Translations under genes and position numbers: made by a program
Assembly: GCF_002214805.1 (NCBI RefSeq)
Contig: NZ_CP019914.1
Span: 682,001 to 746,000 of the forward strand
Direction of reading: 5' to 3'
Source of the DNA: Brachyspira hampsonii
Lineage (GTDB): Bacteria > Spirochaetota > Brachyspiria > Brachyspirales > Brachyspiraceae
Length of the DNA stretch: 64,000 nucleotides
Part shown: positions 43,218 through 54,500 of the stretch, piece by piece
Position numbering within the stretch: position 1 is the first letter of the stretch
How the letters are laid out: every line of letters starts with the position of its first letter
The notes under the pieces: generated by a model
Database searches by the model: none
What the model saw: only the letters and a program-made list of their open reading frames with translations
What the model was told of the DNA's origin: nothing

Positions 43218-43868
43218 TTATTTTTTAACTCTTTCAAGGAGCTTAAGTCTAATTAAAAACTCTTTATTGTATTTTATATCTATCTTTATATTTTTTTTTG
43301 TGATAGGATGAACAAAATTAATCTCTTTTGCTATTAAAGCAAAACCTTTCATTTTATAAATATCAGCATTTTTTGAATATATTTTGTCTCCTATTATTGG
43401 ATGTCCTATATATGAAAGATGCACTCTTATCTGATGCGTTCTTCCTGTTAAAGGTTTTAATTCAAGTAAAGTATGTTCATTTAATATTTTTAGAACTTTA
43501 TAATGAGTTACTGCTGATTCGCCTCCGTCTTTTACAAGCAATGGTATTCTCCTATTAGGATTTTTTTTGTCTATTCCTATTGACACATCTATTGTACCAT
43601 TATCTTTTTTTACTTTTCCCTGAACTATGGCATGATACACTTTATTAATGGTTTTATTTTTAAAAGATTCTTCAAAATATTTTTTAGTTTTCTCATCTCT
43701 AGCAAGAATAAGTATTCCTGAAGTAAATTTATCTATTCTATGAACTAAATATAAACTATCAATATGATTATATTCTTTTTTTATTGTATCTATTAAATTA
43801 TTATCCGCCTCAATACCTGCTTCTTTATCAATAGCAATGAAATAATCATCTTCATAAATAATTTTCAT
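43218..43868 (-). CDS. RluA-family pseudouridine synthase
   Basis: A 216-residue synthase with the catalytic motif HRIDKFTSGILILA (Asp46) and the TGRTHQIRVHLSYIGHPIIGD segment. It lacks an S4 domain, so it is a short form. Distinct from the gene at 952. It starts 21 bases after the MptE-like gene on the same strand and is probably co-transcribed with it. RNA target unknown. Confidence 0.9.
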   Translation of the reverse strand: MKIIYEDDYFIAIDKEAGIEADNNLIDTIKKEYNHIDSLYLVHRIDKFTSGILILARDEKTKKYFEESFKNKTINKVYHAIVQGKVKKDNGTIDVSIGIDKKNPNRRIPLLVKDGGESAVTHYKVLKILNEHTLLELKPLTGRTHQIRVHLSYIGHPIIGDKIYSKNADIYKMKGFALIAKEINFVHPITKKNIKIDIKYNKEFLIRLKLLERVKK

Positions 43869-43889
43869 TTTATATTCACTTTATAATTA

Positions 43890-45617
43890 TTATAATTTTT
43901 CTATAATTAAAGATATTCTAGTAAAAAAGTAATTCACATTTCTCAAACTTTCAGCAATAAGAAATATTAATTTTTCTCTTGTATCTCTTTCTCCCCTTTC
44001 GCACATAAGTATAGTTGCTGATAAAATAGTTTGCAGTATGCTTGCTTTTTTTTGATATTCTTTTACAAGATTCATTGTTTCATAATATAAATTATCTATA
44101 TTATTTAAATTATTATTTATATTGTTATATGTATTTGACAAAACATTTCTAAATTCTTCTAATATATTTTTTAATTCTATATAGGCTTTTTTTATATCGG
44201 TGTCATTATCTTTTTTATATATGCTATTAGCTATATTTAATGCTTTACTTCTTATATTATCAATAGAAAAATTTTCTATGAAGCCCTCTTCTATAGAATC
44301 TATCTTCACAGCTTCTTTAGTAATTCTCCTTATTTTCATATTTGAATATTTATCTTTAAATTCATTAAAATATTCCATCTGACTTTCAAATACAAATTCT
44401 GTAGGCGGATAATTGTCTATATTTGTATTATTTCTTATAGCATTAAAATAATATGATTCATAAGTTTTTAATTTATTAGTTTTATTCACCATATATTCAT
44501 AAGAAAGAGCATGTTTGATATGCCTCTCATAAAAAGGATAGCTATTGTCAAAACCTATTAATAATACTTCATCTAAACCAATATAATGAGCAAAATCTAT
44601 CATAGTTGTTGCTACGGTGCTTGAAGTAGTAAGGCATGATAATTTGGTGAAATCCTGTATATATTTTATTATTCCTAAATTTTCAGAAGAAGTAAACCTT
44701 ATAATATCAGCATTTATATTTCTAGGTATTATTTTATTTGCCGCTATATCCATAACCAAATAAGGAAATTCTCTATTTTCATATACAAAATCTAAAGAAT
44801 TAAAAAATCCCCCGTCTACAGTAATTACAAAATCAGGAATTATACCATGTTTACATAACACACTGTAACTTGTATCAACGCATATAATAAAGAAATTTTC
44901 TCTTTCTTTTTTTATTGTATCTATACTATGCTTCAAAGTAGGACCCGGACATATAAGCAATGCCTTTAATCCTTTAAATGCATCTTTAAAAGGAATTATA
45001 TCCGATGATTTTTTTATATACTCACTATTAAATATTATATTCTTAGTCCATATATTCTCAAAATACATATTAGTAAATATATTGGATATTTCTTTTTCCA
45101 TTATATTTAATATCTGAGTATAAAATATATTAGCATTATCCTTTTCTTCTTTGGTAAGCGATGGAAGAAGAACTAAATTAATACCATTTATACTTTTATA
45201 ATCAATGATTTTATTTATATAATCAATACTGTCATCTTTATATACAAAAAATATATTCTTATTATCCGTATTGTATATATTATAATAAGAATATTTGAAA
45301 ACTGCAGCATCTTCTATAACAACTATTATTTTAAGAGTTTTTATGATTTCTTTATTAAAATAATTATCAATATTTTCAATCAGGTATTTTAAAGTGTATC
45401 CTAATCCATAACCATATATTATGAGAAGATTTTTATTTTTATTTATATTTTCTAAAGCTCTTTTACATTCATTATTAATATTATATTTGCTATGTAAAGC
45501 TCTGCCATTTTTGGAAATTATTATGATATTATCTTTATTTTTTTCTATTTTGTATGAAGCGTCAAGTTCGCTTTTTTCTTCTTTTAATAAATTATGCAGT
45601 TTTACTGATATATTCAT
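43890..45617 (-). CDS. MptE-like / DUF115 motility accessory (Maf-type) protein
   Basis: A 575-residue protein with a central MptE-like (DUF115) domain: GLKALLICPGPTLKHSIDTI near 220, then VDTSYSVLCKHGIIPDFVIT, and LIGFDNSYPF near 365. Proteins of this type in flagellated bacteria (Maf) are implicated in flagellin glycosylation, including with pseudaminic/legionaminic-type sugars. Spirochaete flagellins are commonly glycosylated, so modification of FlaB is a reasonable inference. Adjacent on the same strand to a pseudouridine synthase. Confidence 0.75.
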   Translation of the reverse strand: MNISVKLHNLLKEEKSELDASYKIEKNKDNIIIISKNGRALHSKYNINNECKRALENINKNKNLLIIYGYGLGYTLKYLIENIDNYFNKEIIKTLKIIVVIEDAAVFKYSYYNIYNTDNKNIFFVYKDDSIDYINKIIDYKSINGINLVLLPSLTKEEKDNANIFYTQILNIMEKEISNIFTNMYFENIWTKNIIFNSEYIKKSSDIIPFKDAFKGLKALLICPGPTLKHSIDTIKKERENFFIICVDTSYSVLCKHGIIPDFVITVDGGFFNSLDFVYENREFPYLVMDIAANKIIPRNINADIIRFTSSENLGIIKYIQDFTKLSCLTTSSTVATTMIDFAHYIGLDEVLLIGFDNSYPFYERHIKHALSYEYMVNKTNKLKTYESYYFNAIRNNTNIDNYPPTEFVFESQMEYFNEFKDKYSNMKIRRITKEAVKIDSIEEGFIENFSIDNIRSKALNIANSIYKKDNDTDIKKAYIELKNILEEFRNVLSNTYNNINNNLNNIDNLYYETMNLVKEYQKKASILQTILSATILMCERGERDTREKLIFLIAESLRNVNYFFTRISLIIEKL

Positions 45618-45739
45618 CTATTTATAATAACAAAAAAAATATAAAAATCAAATATATAGCACAATATATAATAAAAAATAATTGACAATATCCATAATTA
45701 TTATAAATTATAAAGATATAACTTTTATGAGGTATTTTT

Positions 45740-46165
45740 ATGTCAACTTCACCATTAGGATATAATACTAAAACAGGAAAACCATATAAAGTAATGGTTA
45801 TAGATGATTCTAGTACTATAAGGATAGCTGAAAGAAAGATATTATTATCTGAAAGCTTTGATGTAATATTGGAAGCTGACGGTGCTATGGATGCTTTAAC
45901 AAAACTTAGAGAAGCAACAGATAAACCGGATATAATAATGACGGATTTTGAAATGCCGCAGATGAATGGAATCGATTTGCTTAAAAGGATTAGAGCATTG
46001 AATATAGACTCCAAGATAATAGTTGTTACTTCTTATGCCAACAAAGGCGTATTAATGGAGTTCTTAAAATTAAAAGTAGACGGATATATTGTAAAGCCTG
46101 TTAATCGTCAGACTATGATATATCATTTAGCTAGGATAATAGGAAGAGAAGATTATTTAAAATAA
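45740..46165 (+). CDS. CheY-like single-domain response regulator
   Basis: A 141-residue receiver domain with no output domain. Acidic residues are in MVIDDSS (Asp22-Asp23), the phosphoacceptor is Asp69 in MTDFEMP, Thr/Ser lies in VVTSYA and the conserved Lys in IVKPVN. It could be a CheY paralogue that signals to the flagellar motor or to other proteins. GAGG precedes the start, and TTGACA occurs at 45682. No kinase gene adjoins. Confidence 0.9.
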   Translation: MSTSPLGYNTKTGKPYKVMVIDDSSTIRIAERKILLSESFDVILEADGAMDALTKLREATDKPDIIMTDFEMPQMNGIDLLKRIRALNIDSKIIVVTSYANKGVLMEFLKLKVDGYIVKPVNRQTMIYHLARIIGREDYLK

Positions 46166-46288
46166 ATTTAATCTTAAGCATTTTAATTTATAATGTCTGA
46201 AACTATATTTTCAGAAATAAAATATATTATTACAATAGTATAGATTGAATTATATATTTTCTTCTATATTATAGTATCATTTTATATA

Positions 46289-46317
46289 TTGATAATTTTA
46301 TCATAAAATGTTATAAT
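46289..46317 (+). promoter_or_regulatory. gyrA promoter
   Basis: TTGATA (46289-46294), a 17-bp spacer and TATAAT (46312-46317), 30 bases before the gyrA ATG. Confidence 0.7.
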
Positions 46318-46347
46318 TGTATGAATATTTTTTAAGGATATAAATAT

Positions 46348-48852
46348 ATGGCAGTAAAAAAGAATAAAGAAGATAATTCAGAAGAAAGACAATATTCCAC
46401 ACTGACAAAAGATATCTTGAAAAGAGTAGATCATATTTCAATAGAAAATGAATTAAGAGAATCTTATTTAACTTATGCTATGAGCGTTATCGTGTCTAGG
46501 GCATTGCCTGATGTAAGAGACGGTTTAAAACCTGTTCATAGAAGAATCTTATATGCTATGTATGATGCTAATCTTACACATGATAAACCATATAAGAAAT
46601 CAGCAGCCACAGTCGGTGAAGTTTTAGCCCGCTATCACCCGCACGGAGATGCTGCAGTTTACGGAACTATGGTAAGAATGGCACAGGATTTCTCTATGCG
46701 TTATTTGCTTGTAGACGGACAGGGTAACTTCGGTTCTATAGATGATGACCCTCCTGCAGCAATGCGTTATACTGAAGCAAGAATGACTCGTTTTGCTGAA
46801 GAGATGCTTAATGATATAGAAAAAGAAACTGTTAAATTCGTACCGAACTTCGATGATTCCAGAACTGAGCCTTCTGTACTTCCTGCTACAGTCCCTCAGC
46901 TTTTAGTTAATGGAAGTATGGGTATTGCTATTGGTATGGCTACTAATATGCCGCCTCATAACTTAAAAGAGGTTGTAAATGCTATAGTTTATTATATAGA
47001 TCATCAGGATGCAGAAATTAAGGATTTGATGCGTTATGTACAAGGTCCTGACTTCCCTACTGCTGGAATTATATACGGTAAAGAAGGAATAAAAGAGGCT
47101 TATACTACAGGAAAAGGACGAATAAAGCTAAGAGCTAGACTTGAAGTAGAAGAAACAAAAAAAGACAGAGAAGCTATAATAGTTAAAGAGCTTCCTTACG
47201 GCGTTGTAAAAACTAATTTGCATGAAAAAATAGCTGAATTAGTTAAACAGGGAAAAATTGAAGGCGTTGCTGATATTAGAGATGAATCCAGCAATAGAGC
47301 AGGTATTCGTCTTATAATAGAACTCAAAAAAGGGGTTGCCACACAAATAGTGCTTAATCAGTTATGGAAGCATACTGATTTGGAAACTACTTTCGGTATA
47401 ATAAATCTTGCCTTAGTTAATGGCGAACCTAAAGTTTTAAATTTAAAAGAGCTTATAAAATATTTTGTTGACCATAGAGTTGAGGTTATCACAAAAAGAA
47501 CAGAATATGATTTGAATCAAGCTAGGGCTAAAGCTCATATATTAGAAGGCTTACTCATAGCTCAGGCTAATATTGAAGAGGTTATAAGAATAATAAGAGA
47601 AAGCGAAAATACTGATGCTGCAAGAACTACTCTTATGAACAGATTTAAACTTTCAGAAAAACAGGCTCAGGCTATACTTGACATGCCTCTCAAACGCTTA
47701 ACTGCTTTAGAAAAATTAAAAATAGAACAGGAATTACAGCAATTAAGAGAGTTTATAGCTTACTGCGAAGATTTGCTTGCACACCCAGAAAAAATACTTG
47801 CAGTTATTAAAGATGAGCTTAAAAAAATAGCAGAAAAATACGGTGATGACAGAAGAAGCGAAATAATCGGAAAAACTAATGACACCGAAATAGATGAAGA
47901 AGATTTAATACATGATGAAGATGTAGCGGTATCTATTACTACTCAGGGATTCATTAAAAGAGTACCTGCTTCAAGCTATCGTACACAAGGCAGAGGCGGC
48001 GTAGGTGTTCAGGGCGGAAAATCTCAAGGCGAACATTATATAGAACATTTATTCGTTGCTTCTACTAAAGACTATTTATTTATATTTACAGACAGAGGTA
48101 AGGCTTTCTGGATGAAGGTGCATGAAATACCTGCTTTAAGTAAAATATCTCAGGGTAAAAGTATTAAATTTATACTTAATTTAGCACCTGAAGAGAAAAT
48201 TACAAGCTACTTCACAGTATCCGAATTCGAACCTAAACAGTCTATTATTATGGTTACAAAAATGGGTACTATAAAGAAAATGGAATTAAAACATCTTGAG
48301 AATGCCAAAAAAAGAGGAATACTTGCTTTAACATTAGAAAATAATGATGAATTAGTTGCAGTTTCACCTGTACAAACAGGAGATGATTTCATTATGACTA
48401 CTGCTTCAGGACTTGCTTTAAGAATCACTGAAGAGAAGATTAGAAAAATGGGAAGAGCAGCAGCTGGTGTTAAAGGTATTGCATTAGATGATGATGATGT
48501 TTGCGTATCAGGAAATGCTATACATAAGGGTGAATCATTAATTGTTATTACAGAAAATGGTATAGGTAAGAGACTTTCTTCAAAACAGTTTAATGTTAAA
48601 GGAAGAGGAGGAAAAGGACAGATTTATATTAAACCGGACAATAAAACAGGAAATGTTGTCAGCGTAAAAACTGTAGGTGATAAAGATGAAATAATGGTTG
48701 TTACTACTGATGACATGACTATAAAGATTAAAGCTGATTCTATACCTGAACTTGGAAGAAATGCTAAGGGTGTAAAAATCGTTAATATTTCTGATGGTGC
48801 TAGGGTTAGTGATTTAGCTGTTGTACCTGCTGATAGTGAAGAGAAAAAATAA
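46348..48852 (+). CDS. gyrA: DNA gyrase subunit A
   Basis: The DNA cleavage and rejoining subunit of gyrase. The 834-residue protein has catalytic Tyr141 in AAMRYTEAR, the DNA-gate motif ARYHPHGD at ~95-101, and a C-terminal beta-pinwheel of six blades. A GyrA-box-like [11 protein letters not shown] at ~545 argues for GyrA rather than ParC. At the quinolone-contact positions equivalent to E. coli Ser83 and Asp87 it has Ala102 and Gly106. AAGGAT precedes the start. gyrB is not in the window. Confidence 0.96.
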   Translation: MAVKKNKEDNSEERQYSTLTKDILKRVDHISIENELRESYLTYAMSVIVSRALPDVRDGLKPVHRRILYAMYDANLTHDKPYKKSAATVGEVLARYHPHGDAAVYGTMVRMAQDFSMRYLLVDGQGNFGSIDDDPPAAMRYTEARMTRFAEEMLNDIEKETVKFVPNFDDSRTEPSVLPATVPQLLVNGSMGIAIGMATNMPPHNLKEVVNAIVYYIDHQDAEIKDLMRYVQGPDFPTAGIIYGKEGIKEAYTTGKGRIKLRARLEVEETKKDREAIIVKELPYGVVKTNLHEKIAELVKQGKIEGVADIRDESSNRAGIRLIIELKKGVATQIVLNQLWKHTDLETTFGIINLALVNGEPKVLNLKELIKYFVDHRVEVITKRTEYDLNQARAKAHILEGLLIAQANIEEVIRIIRESENTDAARTTLMNRFKLSEKQAQAILDMPLKRLTALEKLKIEQELQQLREFIAYCEDLLAHPEKILAVIKDELKKIAEKYGDDRRSEIIGKTNDTEIDEEDLIHDEDVAVSITTQGFIKRVPASSYRTQGRGGVGVQGGKSQGEHYIEHLFVASTKDYLFIFTDRGKAFWMKVHEIPALSKISQGKSIKFILNLAPEEKITSYFTVSEFEPKQSIIMVTKMGTIKKMELKHLENAKKRGILALTLENNDELVAVSPVQTGDDFIMTTASGLALRITEEKIRKMGRAAAGVKGIALDDDDVCVSGNAIHKGESLIVITENGIGKRLSSKQFNVKGRGGKGQIYIKPDNKTGNVVSVKTVGDKDEIMVVTTDDMTIKIKADSIPELGRNAKGVKIVNISDGARVSDLAVVPADSEEKK

Positions 48853-48865
48853 TTTAATATTTATA

Positions 48866-48895
48866 AAGCCTATATTTTTTAATATAGGCTTTTTT
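48866..48895 (+). terminator. gyrA terminator
   Basis: AAGCCTATATT (48866-48876) / AATATAGGCTT (48881-48891) with T5 following. Confidence 0.92.
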
Positions 48896-49107
48896 AATTA
48901 AAAAAAATTGCATTTTTATGAAATTTTATTATATTGATAATATAACAAAATGAGTATTTATAAATATTTGAAATAATTGTTATTTTATTTCTTAAATCTT
49001 TAATTTTAATTATATACAATTTTTTCTGTTAACTGTTAAAGAAAAAATTTACTTATTAAAAATATAAAAATATAGATAATATTAATATGTTATTTTGAGG
49101 TTACATT

Positions 49108-49458
49108 ATGAATACTACAATAAAGCTGCCTTATGATGCCGAAATATTTATAAAGAGTAAATTTCTTAAAGCACAAATAGTAGAAATCGAAAAAACAGAT
49201 AATATTTTTAAAGTAGAACTTGATAATGAAGTATTTATCACATTTGATGAAAATGGTAATTGGATTTCCATTAATAGTGAGAAAAGGCTTCCTGAAGATG
49301 TTATTCCTGATATAGTTCAAAAGAAAATAAATAAATTAAAAAGATTTGAAACAAAATATAAATATGAGAATTTAGATATTAATGAAATAAGGAAAATCAT
49401 TAATTCATATAGAGTAATATTAGATCATTATTTGGAAATGCATATATACAGTAATTAA
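49108..49458 (+). CDS. PepSY-like small protein
   Basis: A 116-residue protein with a pattern close to PepSY-like / DUF2874 domains: a KVELDNEVFITFDENGNWIS strand pair followed by RLPEDVIPDIVQKKI, resembling half of a beta-lactamase-inhibitor-like fold. No signal peptide is visible, unlike many relatives, so it may be cytoplasmic. The C-terminal ~35 residues are helical. GAGG precedes the start. It ends one base before the convergent ABC gene. Confidence 0.5.
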   Translation: MNTTIKLPYDAEIFIKSKFLKAQIVEIEKTDNIFKVELDNEVFITFDENGNWISINSEKRLPEDVIPDIVQKKINKLKRFETKYKYENLDINEIRKIINSYRVILDHYLEMHIYSN

Positions 49459-49459
49459 A

Positions 49460-50134
49460 TCATTTCAAACAGCGAACTATTTTACCATTAGACATCTCAT
49501 AAACATTGTTAGCATAAGCTGCTATATTATGGGCATGTGTAACCATAATAATACTAGTTCCTTGTTTATTAATAGTTGTTAATATTTCCATCAAAGTTTT
49601 TGTACTTGCAGGATCAAGATCGCTTGTAGGCTCATCGGCTATTAAGCATTTACAGCCGTAAGCCAATGCTCTTAATATAGCAACCTTTTTCATTTCACCG
49701 CCTGACAGATTAGATGCTTTAGAATATGTTTTATCTTTAAGAGCAAATAATTCTATATTTTCCTTAGTCTGATTTATTTTTTCTTCTGTAATTTTATGTT
49801 TAAAAGATAAAGGCATTAATATATTATCAATAACGCTTATAGTTGGTATAATAACAGGATATTGAAATATATAAGAAAAATATTCTCGTCTAAAACTTGC
49901 AAGAACATCTTCGCTGGCTCCATTCAATTTGAAAGAATCATAATATATAGTTCCGCTAGTAGGTTTAAGTATTCCGCCTATTATACTTAGCAATGTACTT
50001 TTTCCGCTACCTGTATGTCCTACAAAACTTATAAAATCACCTTGATTGATATCCAAACTAATATCTTCGCAGGCATTGAATTGATTAACTCCTAAAGGGA
50101 AAACCTTTGATACATTGATTATTTTTATATTCAT
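49460..50134 (-). CDS. ABC transporter ATP-binding protein (LolD/MacB/FtsE type)
   Basis: A 224-residue ATPase with Walker A GHTGSGKST near 39-47, signature LSGGEMKK near 140, Walker B CLIADEPTS near 162 and the H-loop VTHAHN. The sequence type fits type VII ABC systems (LolD, MacB, FtsE), which use mechanotransmission rather than transport through the permease. It overlaps the small permease gene by 4 bases. Confidence 0.92.
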   Translation of the reverse strand: MNIKIINVSKVFPLGVNQFNACEDISLDINQGDFISFVGHTGSGKSTLLSIIGGILKPTSGTIYYDSFKLNGASEDVLASFRREYFSYIFQYPVIIPTISVIDNILMPLSFKHKITEEKINQTKENIELFALKDKTYSKASNLSGGEMKKVAILRALAYGCKCLIADEPTSDLDPASTKTLMEILTTINKQGTSIIMVTHAHNIAAYANNVYEMSNGKIVRCLK

Positions 50135-50694
50135 AGTGTTCCCCTCAAATCATCATAAGGATCTTTTCGTAAAAGTATAGAATTAGAAATAAAGGCTCCT
50201 ATCATAAAGCCTACTATTAGTACAGCATTTGATAGTAATACTACATAAGCTCCGTTAATTACATCAGAAATTTCTACCAAAGTTAATATATATGAACTAT
50301 ATCTTATATACAAGATTAACATTTCTATAATACAAATCAAAAATGATCCTAAAGGATATAAAAGGCTTATTAATATAGCTAATTTTCTTATAGCTAATTT
50401 AGTAGCTCCGAATATACGCAAAGTAGAAAACATTCTGCTGTTCTTTGAAAATATATAAGAGCTGGATATTGCCGAATATAATACTCCTATTATTAATATT
50501 CCTATAAATAAAGCGTATATAGAAAACTCTCTGAAGAAAGGTATATTTTCATTTAATAATATTTCATATTTCCATACCAAACTAAATATAGAAGTTACAG
50601 TCATAAGCTGAGATAATGAAATAAATATTATTATTGAAAATACAATACTTCCTTTAATGAGTTTTGAAGCATATCCTATAGTTGAATTATACAC
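50131..50694 (-). CDS. Half-size FtsX-like permease
   Basis: A 187-residue membrane protein with four helices. It resembles only the core of FtsX/MacB permeases: the helix-loop MFSTLRIFGATKLAIRKL near 88-105 is the typical cytoplasmic coupling motif. The usual large periplasmic domain is missing, and the extracytoplasmic loops are short. GTG start with AAGG upstream. The pair could act as a homodimer with the ATPase. Confidence 0.7.
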   Translation of the reverse strand: MYNSTIGYASKLIKGSIVFSIIIFISLSQLMTVTSIFSLVWKYEILLNENIPFFREFSIYALFIGILIIGVLYSAISSSYIFSKNSRMFSTLRIFGATKLAIRKLAILISLLYPLGSFLICIIEMLILYIRYSSYILTLVEISDVINGAYVVLLSNAVLIVGFMIGAFISNSILLRKDPYDDLRGTL

Positions 50695-50814
50695 AATAAA
50701 AAACCTTTTATTTTTTTTAACCTATTAGCCGTATCTTTGTAAAATAGCTCTAAAATTCAATATCGATATTATCTATGATTACTTAAGCAAATTATTTTTA
50801 CTGTATATAAGTAA

Positions 50815-51339
50815 TTATCTTAATGTTCCGAATTCTATTGTATTAAAATTATCTACTTCTTCTATTAGCGGGATAGGATATTCAGACATATCTTTTCCTT
50901 CTCTTAAGGTATTGTATATTGTTAAATTATTTTTTTTCCAATCGGATAATCTTTTTTTGTATTCTTTTGTATACCCTGAAGTCATTTCTAATCTGCCGTT
51001 ATTCAGAATAAAGCCTACTAGCATATTTACATTGCTATTTGGAATAGAATCTCTTACATCATAAGCAACATAATTTAAAGGCATCTTTTCATAATAATAA
51101 GCATTAGTAGAGCTTTCCGCATACAGAAATATTCCTGTACCGCCTTTCATACCATTTATTTTATATTCCACATCTCCATTTTCTTTAAATGTATATAAAT
51201 ATCCGTTAGGAGCAAGCACACTTTTCCCCTTAACCGATTTTACCCATACATTATTATATTCACTATCAGATACCTTAACATTAGAGGCACAAGAGCTTAT
51301 AATAAACAATAAGATGAATATACTATACAATTTCAACAT
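50815..51339 (-). CDS. Putative lipoprotein
   Basis: A 174-residue protein with a lipoprotein signal peptide: hydrophobic core and lipobox-like IISSC with the Cys at residue 17. The mature part is beta-rich (APNGYLYTFKENGDVEYKIN), resembling small envelope lipoproteins that report a computed residual or lipocalin-like fold. No family recognised. It lies upstream of the ABC pair on the same strand with a 120-bp gap. Confidence 0.75.
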   Translation of the reverse strand: MLKLYSIFILLFIISSCASNVKVSDSEYNNVWVKSVKGKSVLAPNGYLYTFKENGDVEYKINGMKGGTGIFLYAESSTNAYYYEKMPLNYVAYDVRDSIPNSNVNMLVGFILNNGRLEMTSGYTKEYKKRLSDWKKNNLTIYNTLREGKDMSEYPIPLIEEVDNFNTIEFGTLR

Positions 51340-51515
51340 AAGAGACCTTATTTAAAAATATTTTTTATATTTTCGGCATAAAAACTAATTATAATATAAA
51401 ATTATATTTATGTAATTTTTTCATAGTCTTTTCATTATGAACTATTGCTATTTAATAAAATAATATTTATTATATATTGACATTTTTAATACCTTATATA
51501 AATGGTAAAAGTAAT

Positions 51516-54500
51516 ATGTATAATAATGAATCAATATATAGCGAATTAATAGAAAAATTTTCAAAAAGCGAAGAATTTGTAAATTTCGATATAAAAAAAA
51601 CAAAAAGCATAACAGGACTTAAAGGAGGAAGTGATTCTTTATTTTTCGCTTCTATTTTTAATACAGAAAGCATTTTAATAATCAAAGAAAATGAAAGCGA
51701 TGCTATGCTTCTAAGCCAATCTTTAAATTTTTACAATATACCTAATTATTATTTTCCTGATTATGATACTGTTCCTTTTACTAAAATGTCCCCCATTACT
51801 GATATAGCACAGGAAAGAATAAATATATTATATAAATTAATAAACAAAGAAAAATGTATAATAATAACAACGATAAATGCTGTAACTAGAAAATTACCAA
51901 ATAGAAATGATTTGAAAAAGCTGCCTATATATTTAAATGTAGGGGATAAATTAGATTTGGATAATTTAAGATTAACATTGTATGATTTAGGATATGTTAT
52001 AGAAAGAGAAGTTGCAGAAAAAGGTACTGCTTCTGTAAGAGGAAGTATAGTAGATGTATTTTCTGTGGAATATGACAATCCTATTAGAATAGAATTATTT
52101 GATGATGAAATAGAGAGTATAAGATTATTTAATATAGAAGACGGAAGATCTTTCAAAACCGCAGAAAATATTATTATTTATCCTGTAAGAGAAGCTGTAT
52201 ATAGTGATTCGGCGGTAAATGAATTTTTAAACAGTAATGATATTAATGATGAAATTAAAGACAATATAATAAAAAGAAAATATTTCGCCGGAAGTGAAAA
52301 TTTACTGCCTATTTTTTATACAAATTTAGAAACTATATTTGATTATTTTGATTATGGTTATGTATTTATTGATGATGCTTTAAAATTAAAAAATAAATTT
52401 ATTACTATTATAGATACTATAAAAGAAAATTTTAATGACATAGATAATATATTCAATATAATAGAAGATATTTATAAACTTTATATTGATAATAATTACT
52501 TATCTGAGATAGTAAAAAAATCAATAAATATATCTCCGTTCATAACAGATGCAGATATATATAAATTTAACTTTTTGGAAGGTGTTTCTTTTAAATCAAG
52601 ATTAACAGATTTTCTTGATTATGTTAAAGAATATAGGGAAAAAGATTATTTAATTATTCTCTCTACAGGTCATCATGATCAGGCATTAAGATTTTATAAG
52701 ATAATGCAGGATTTATCTCCAATCATTATAACTGAAAATGAAATACAAGAAGATGAAGAAAAAGTATCTGAAGATAAAGAAAATAATGATAATAAAGAAA
52801 TAATAAATAACAGCATAGAAAATACTGAGAATAATAATGAAGATAATAAAGAAATAATTCTTGAAGATAATAATAAAAAAGAAGAAACAAAAAAAGATTA
52901 TTCAAAAAATGAAAATAATTTTTATATAATAACTACCCAATCATCATCAGGTTTTATAAAAGATGATATAAAAACAATATTCATGGCAGATTGGGAAGTA
53001 TTTGGAAGAAAGAGAAAAAAGGTAAGAAAAATACCTAAAGTTAATAAAAACTTAATAGAAACATTTGTAGACTTGAATGTAGGAGATTATGCTGTACATG
53101 TCAATTATGGTATAGGAAAGTATTTAGGTCTTACAAGAAAAATGTCAAATGGAAAAGAAAAAGACTATATAACATTAGAATATGCTAAAGGCGATAAACT
53201 TTATATACCTGTAGAGCAAATGAACTTCGTACAGAAATACATATCCGGACATGGCGAAGCCCCTAAATTAACATTATTAGGCGGAAGTGCTTGGGATAAA
53301 ATAAAGAGCAAGGCAAGAGAAGATGCATTAGCTACTGCCAGAGAATTAATAAAACTTTATGCTATAAGATCCAATATCAGAGGAAATGTTTATGGGGCTG
53401 ATACTCAATGGCAGGACGATTTTGAAGCTTCATTTCGTTATGAGGAAACAGTTGATCAGTTAAGAGCCATTAATGATATAAAAGAGGATATGGAAAGCGG
53501 CAAAATGATGGACAGACTTGTATGCGGAGATGTAGGATTTGGAAAAACAGAAGTGGCATTCAGAGCTGTATTTAAAGCTATAATGGCAGGAAAACAATGT
53601 GCTATACTCTGCCCTACCACTATATTATCACAGCAGCATTATAATAATGCCAAAAAAAGATTTGAAGATTTTCCTATTAGAATAGAAGTTTTAAATAGAT
53701 TCGTTACAAGCAGGCAGGCAAAAAGAAATAAAGAATTATTAAAAACAGGCTCCTGCGATTTAATAGTAGGAACTCATATGCTTTTATCAAAAGATATTGA
53801 GTTTAAAAATCTCGGACTTATAGTTATAGATGAAGAGCAGAGATTTGGTGTTAAGCATAAAGAGGCATTAAAAAAATTAAGATTAGAAACAGATGTTCTC
53901 ACCCTTTCAGCTACGCCTATACCTAGAACTTTAAATATGGCTTTAACAGGAATAAGAGATATAAGTATAATAGAAACCCCTCCATTAAATAGAATACCTG
54001 TAAAAACTTTTGTTACAGAGTTCAGCGAAGAAGCAGTTGTAAATGCAATAGAAAGAGAACTTAAAAGAGAAGGACAAGTATTTTACCTTTATAACAGAAT
54101 AGACACTATAGAATCATTTGCACTTATGATAAAAAAACTTTGTCCTAAGGCAAGAATATGCGTAGCACATGGAAGAATGACAGGGCATCAGTTAGAAAAA
54201 ATAATGGAAGATTTTATTAATCATAAATATGACATACTAGTATCAACTACTATAATAGAAAACGGTATAGATATACCTAATGCTAATACTATACTAATAG
54301 ATAATGCAAATAAATTAGGATTATCCGAACTTTATCAATTAAGAGGAAGAGTTGGAAGAAGCGACAGAGAGGCTTATGCTTATATGTTCTATCCAAGCGA
54401 TTTAGCTCTTACAGAAGTTGCTTATAAAAGACTTGAAGCTATATCTGAACATACAGATTTAGGTGCAGGATTTAAAATAGCTATGCGTGATTTAGAAATA

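Noticed and set aside
46348-48852. Topoisomerase IV subunit ParC
   Set aside because: The GyrA-box-like motif and full six-blade C-terminal region fit GyrA better.
49018-49049. Hairpin AATTTTTTCT/AGAAAAAATT upstream of the PepSY-like gene
   Set aside because: It is built almost only of A/T runs in A/T-rich DNA and lies away from any gene end, so chance is likely.
51477-51515. TTG start for mfd
   Set aside because: The TTG is part of a TTGACA hexamer and lacks a ribosome site; ATG 51516 follows in frame.
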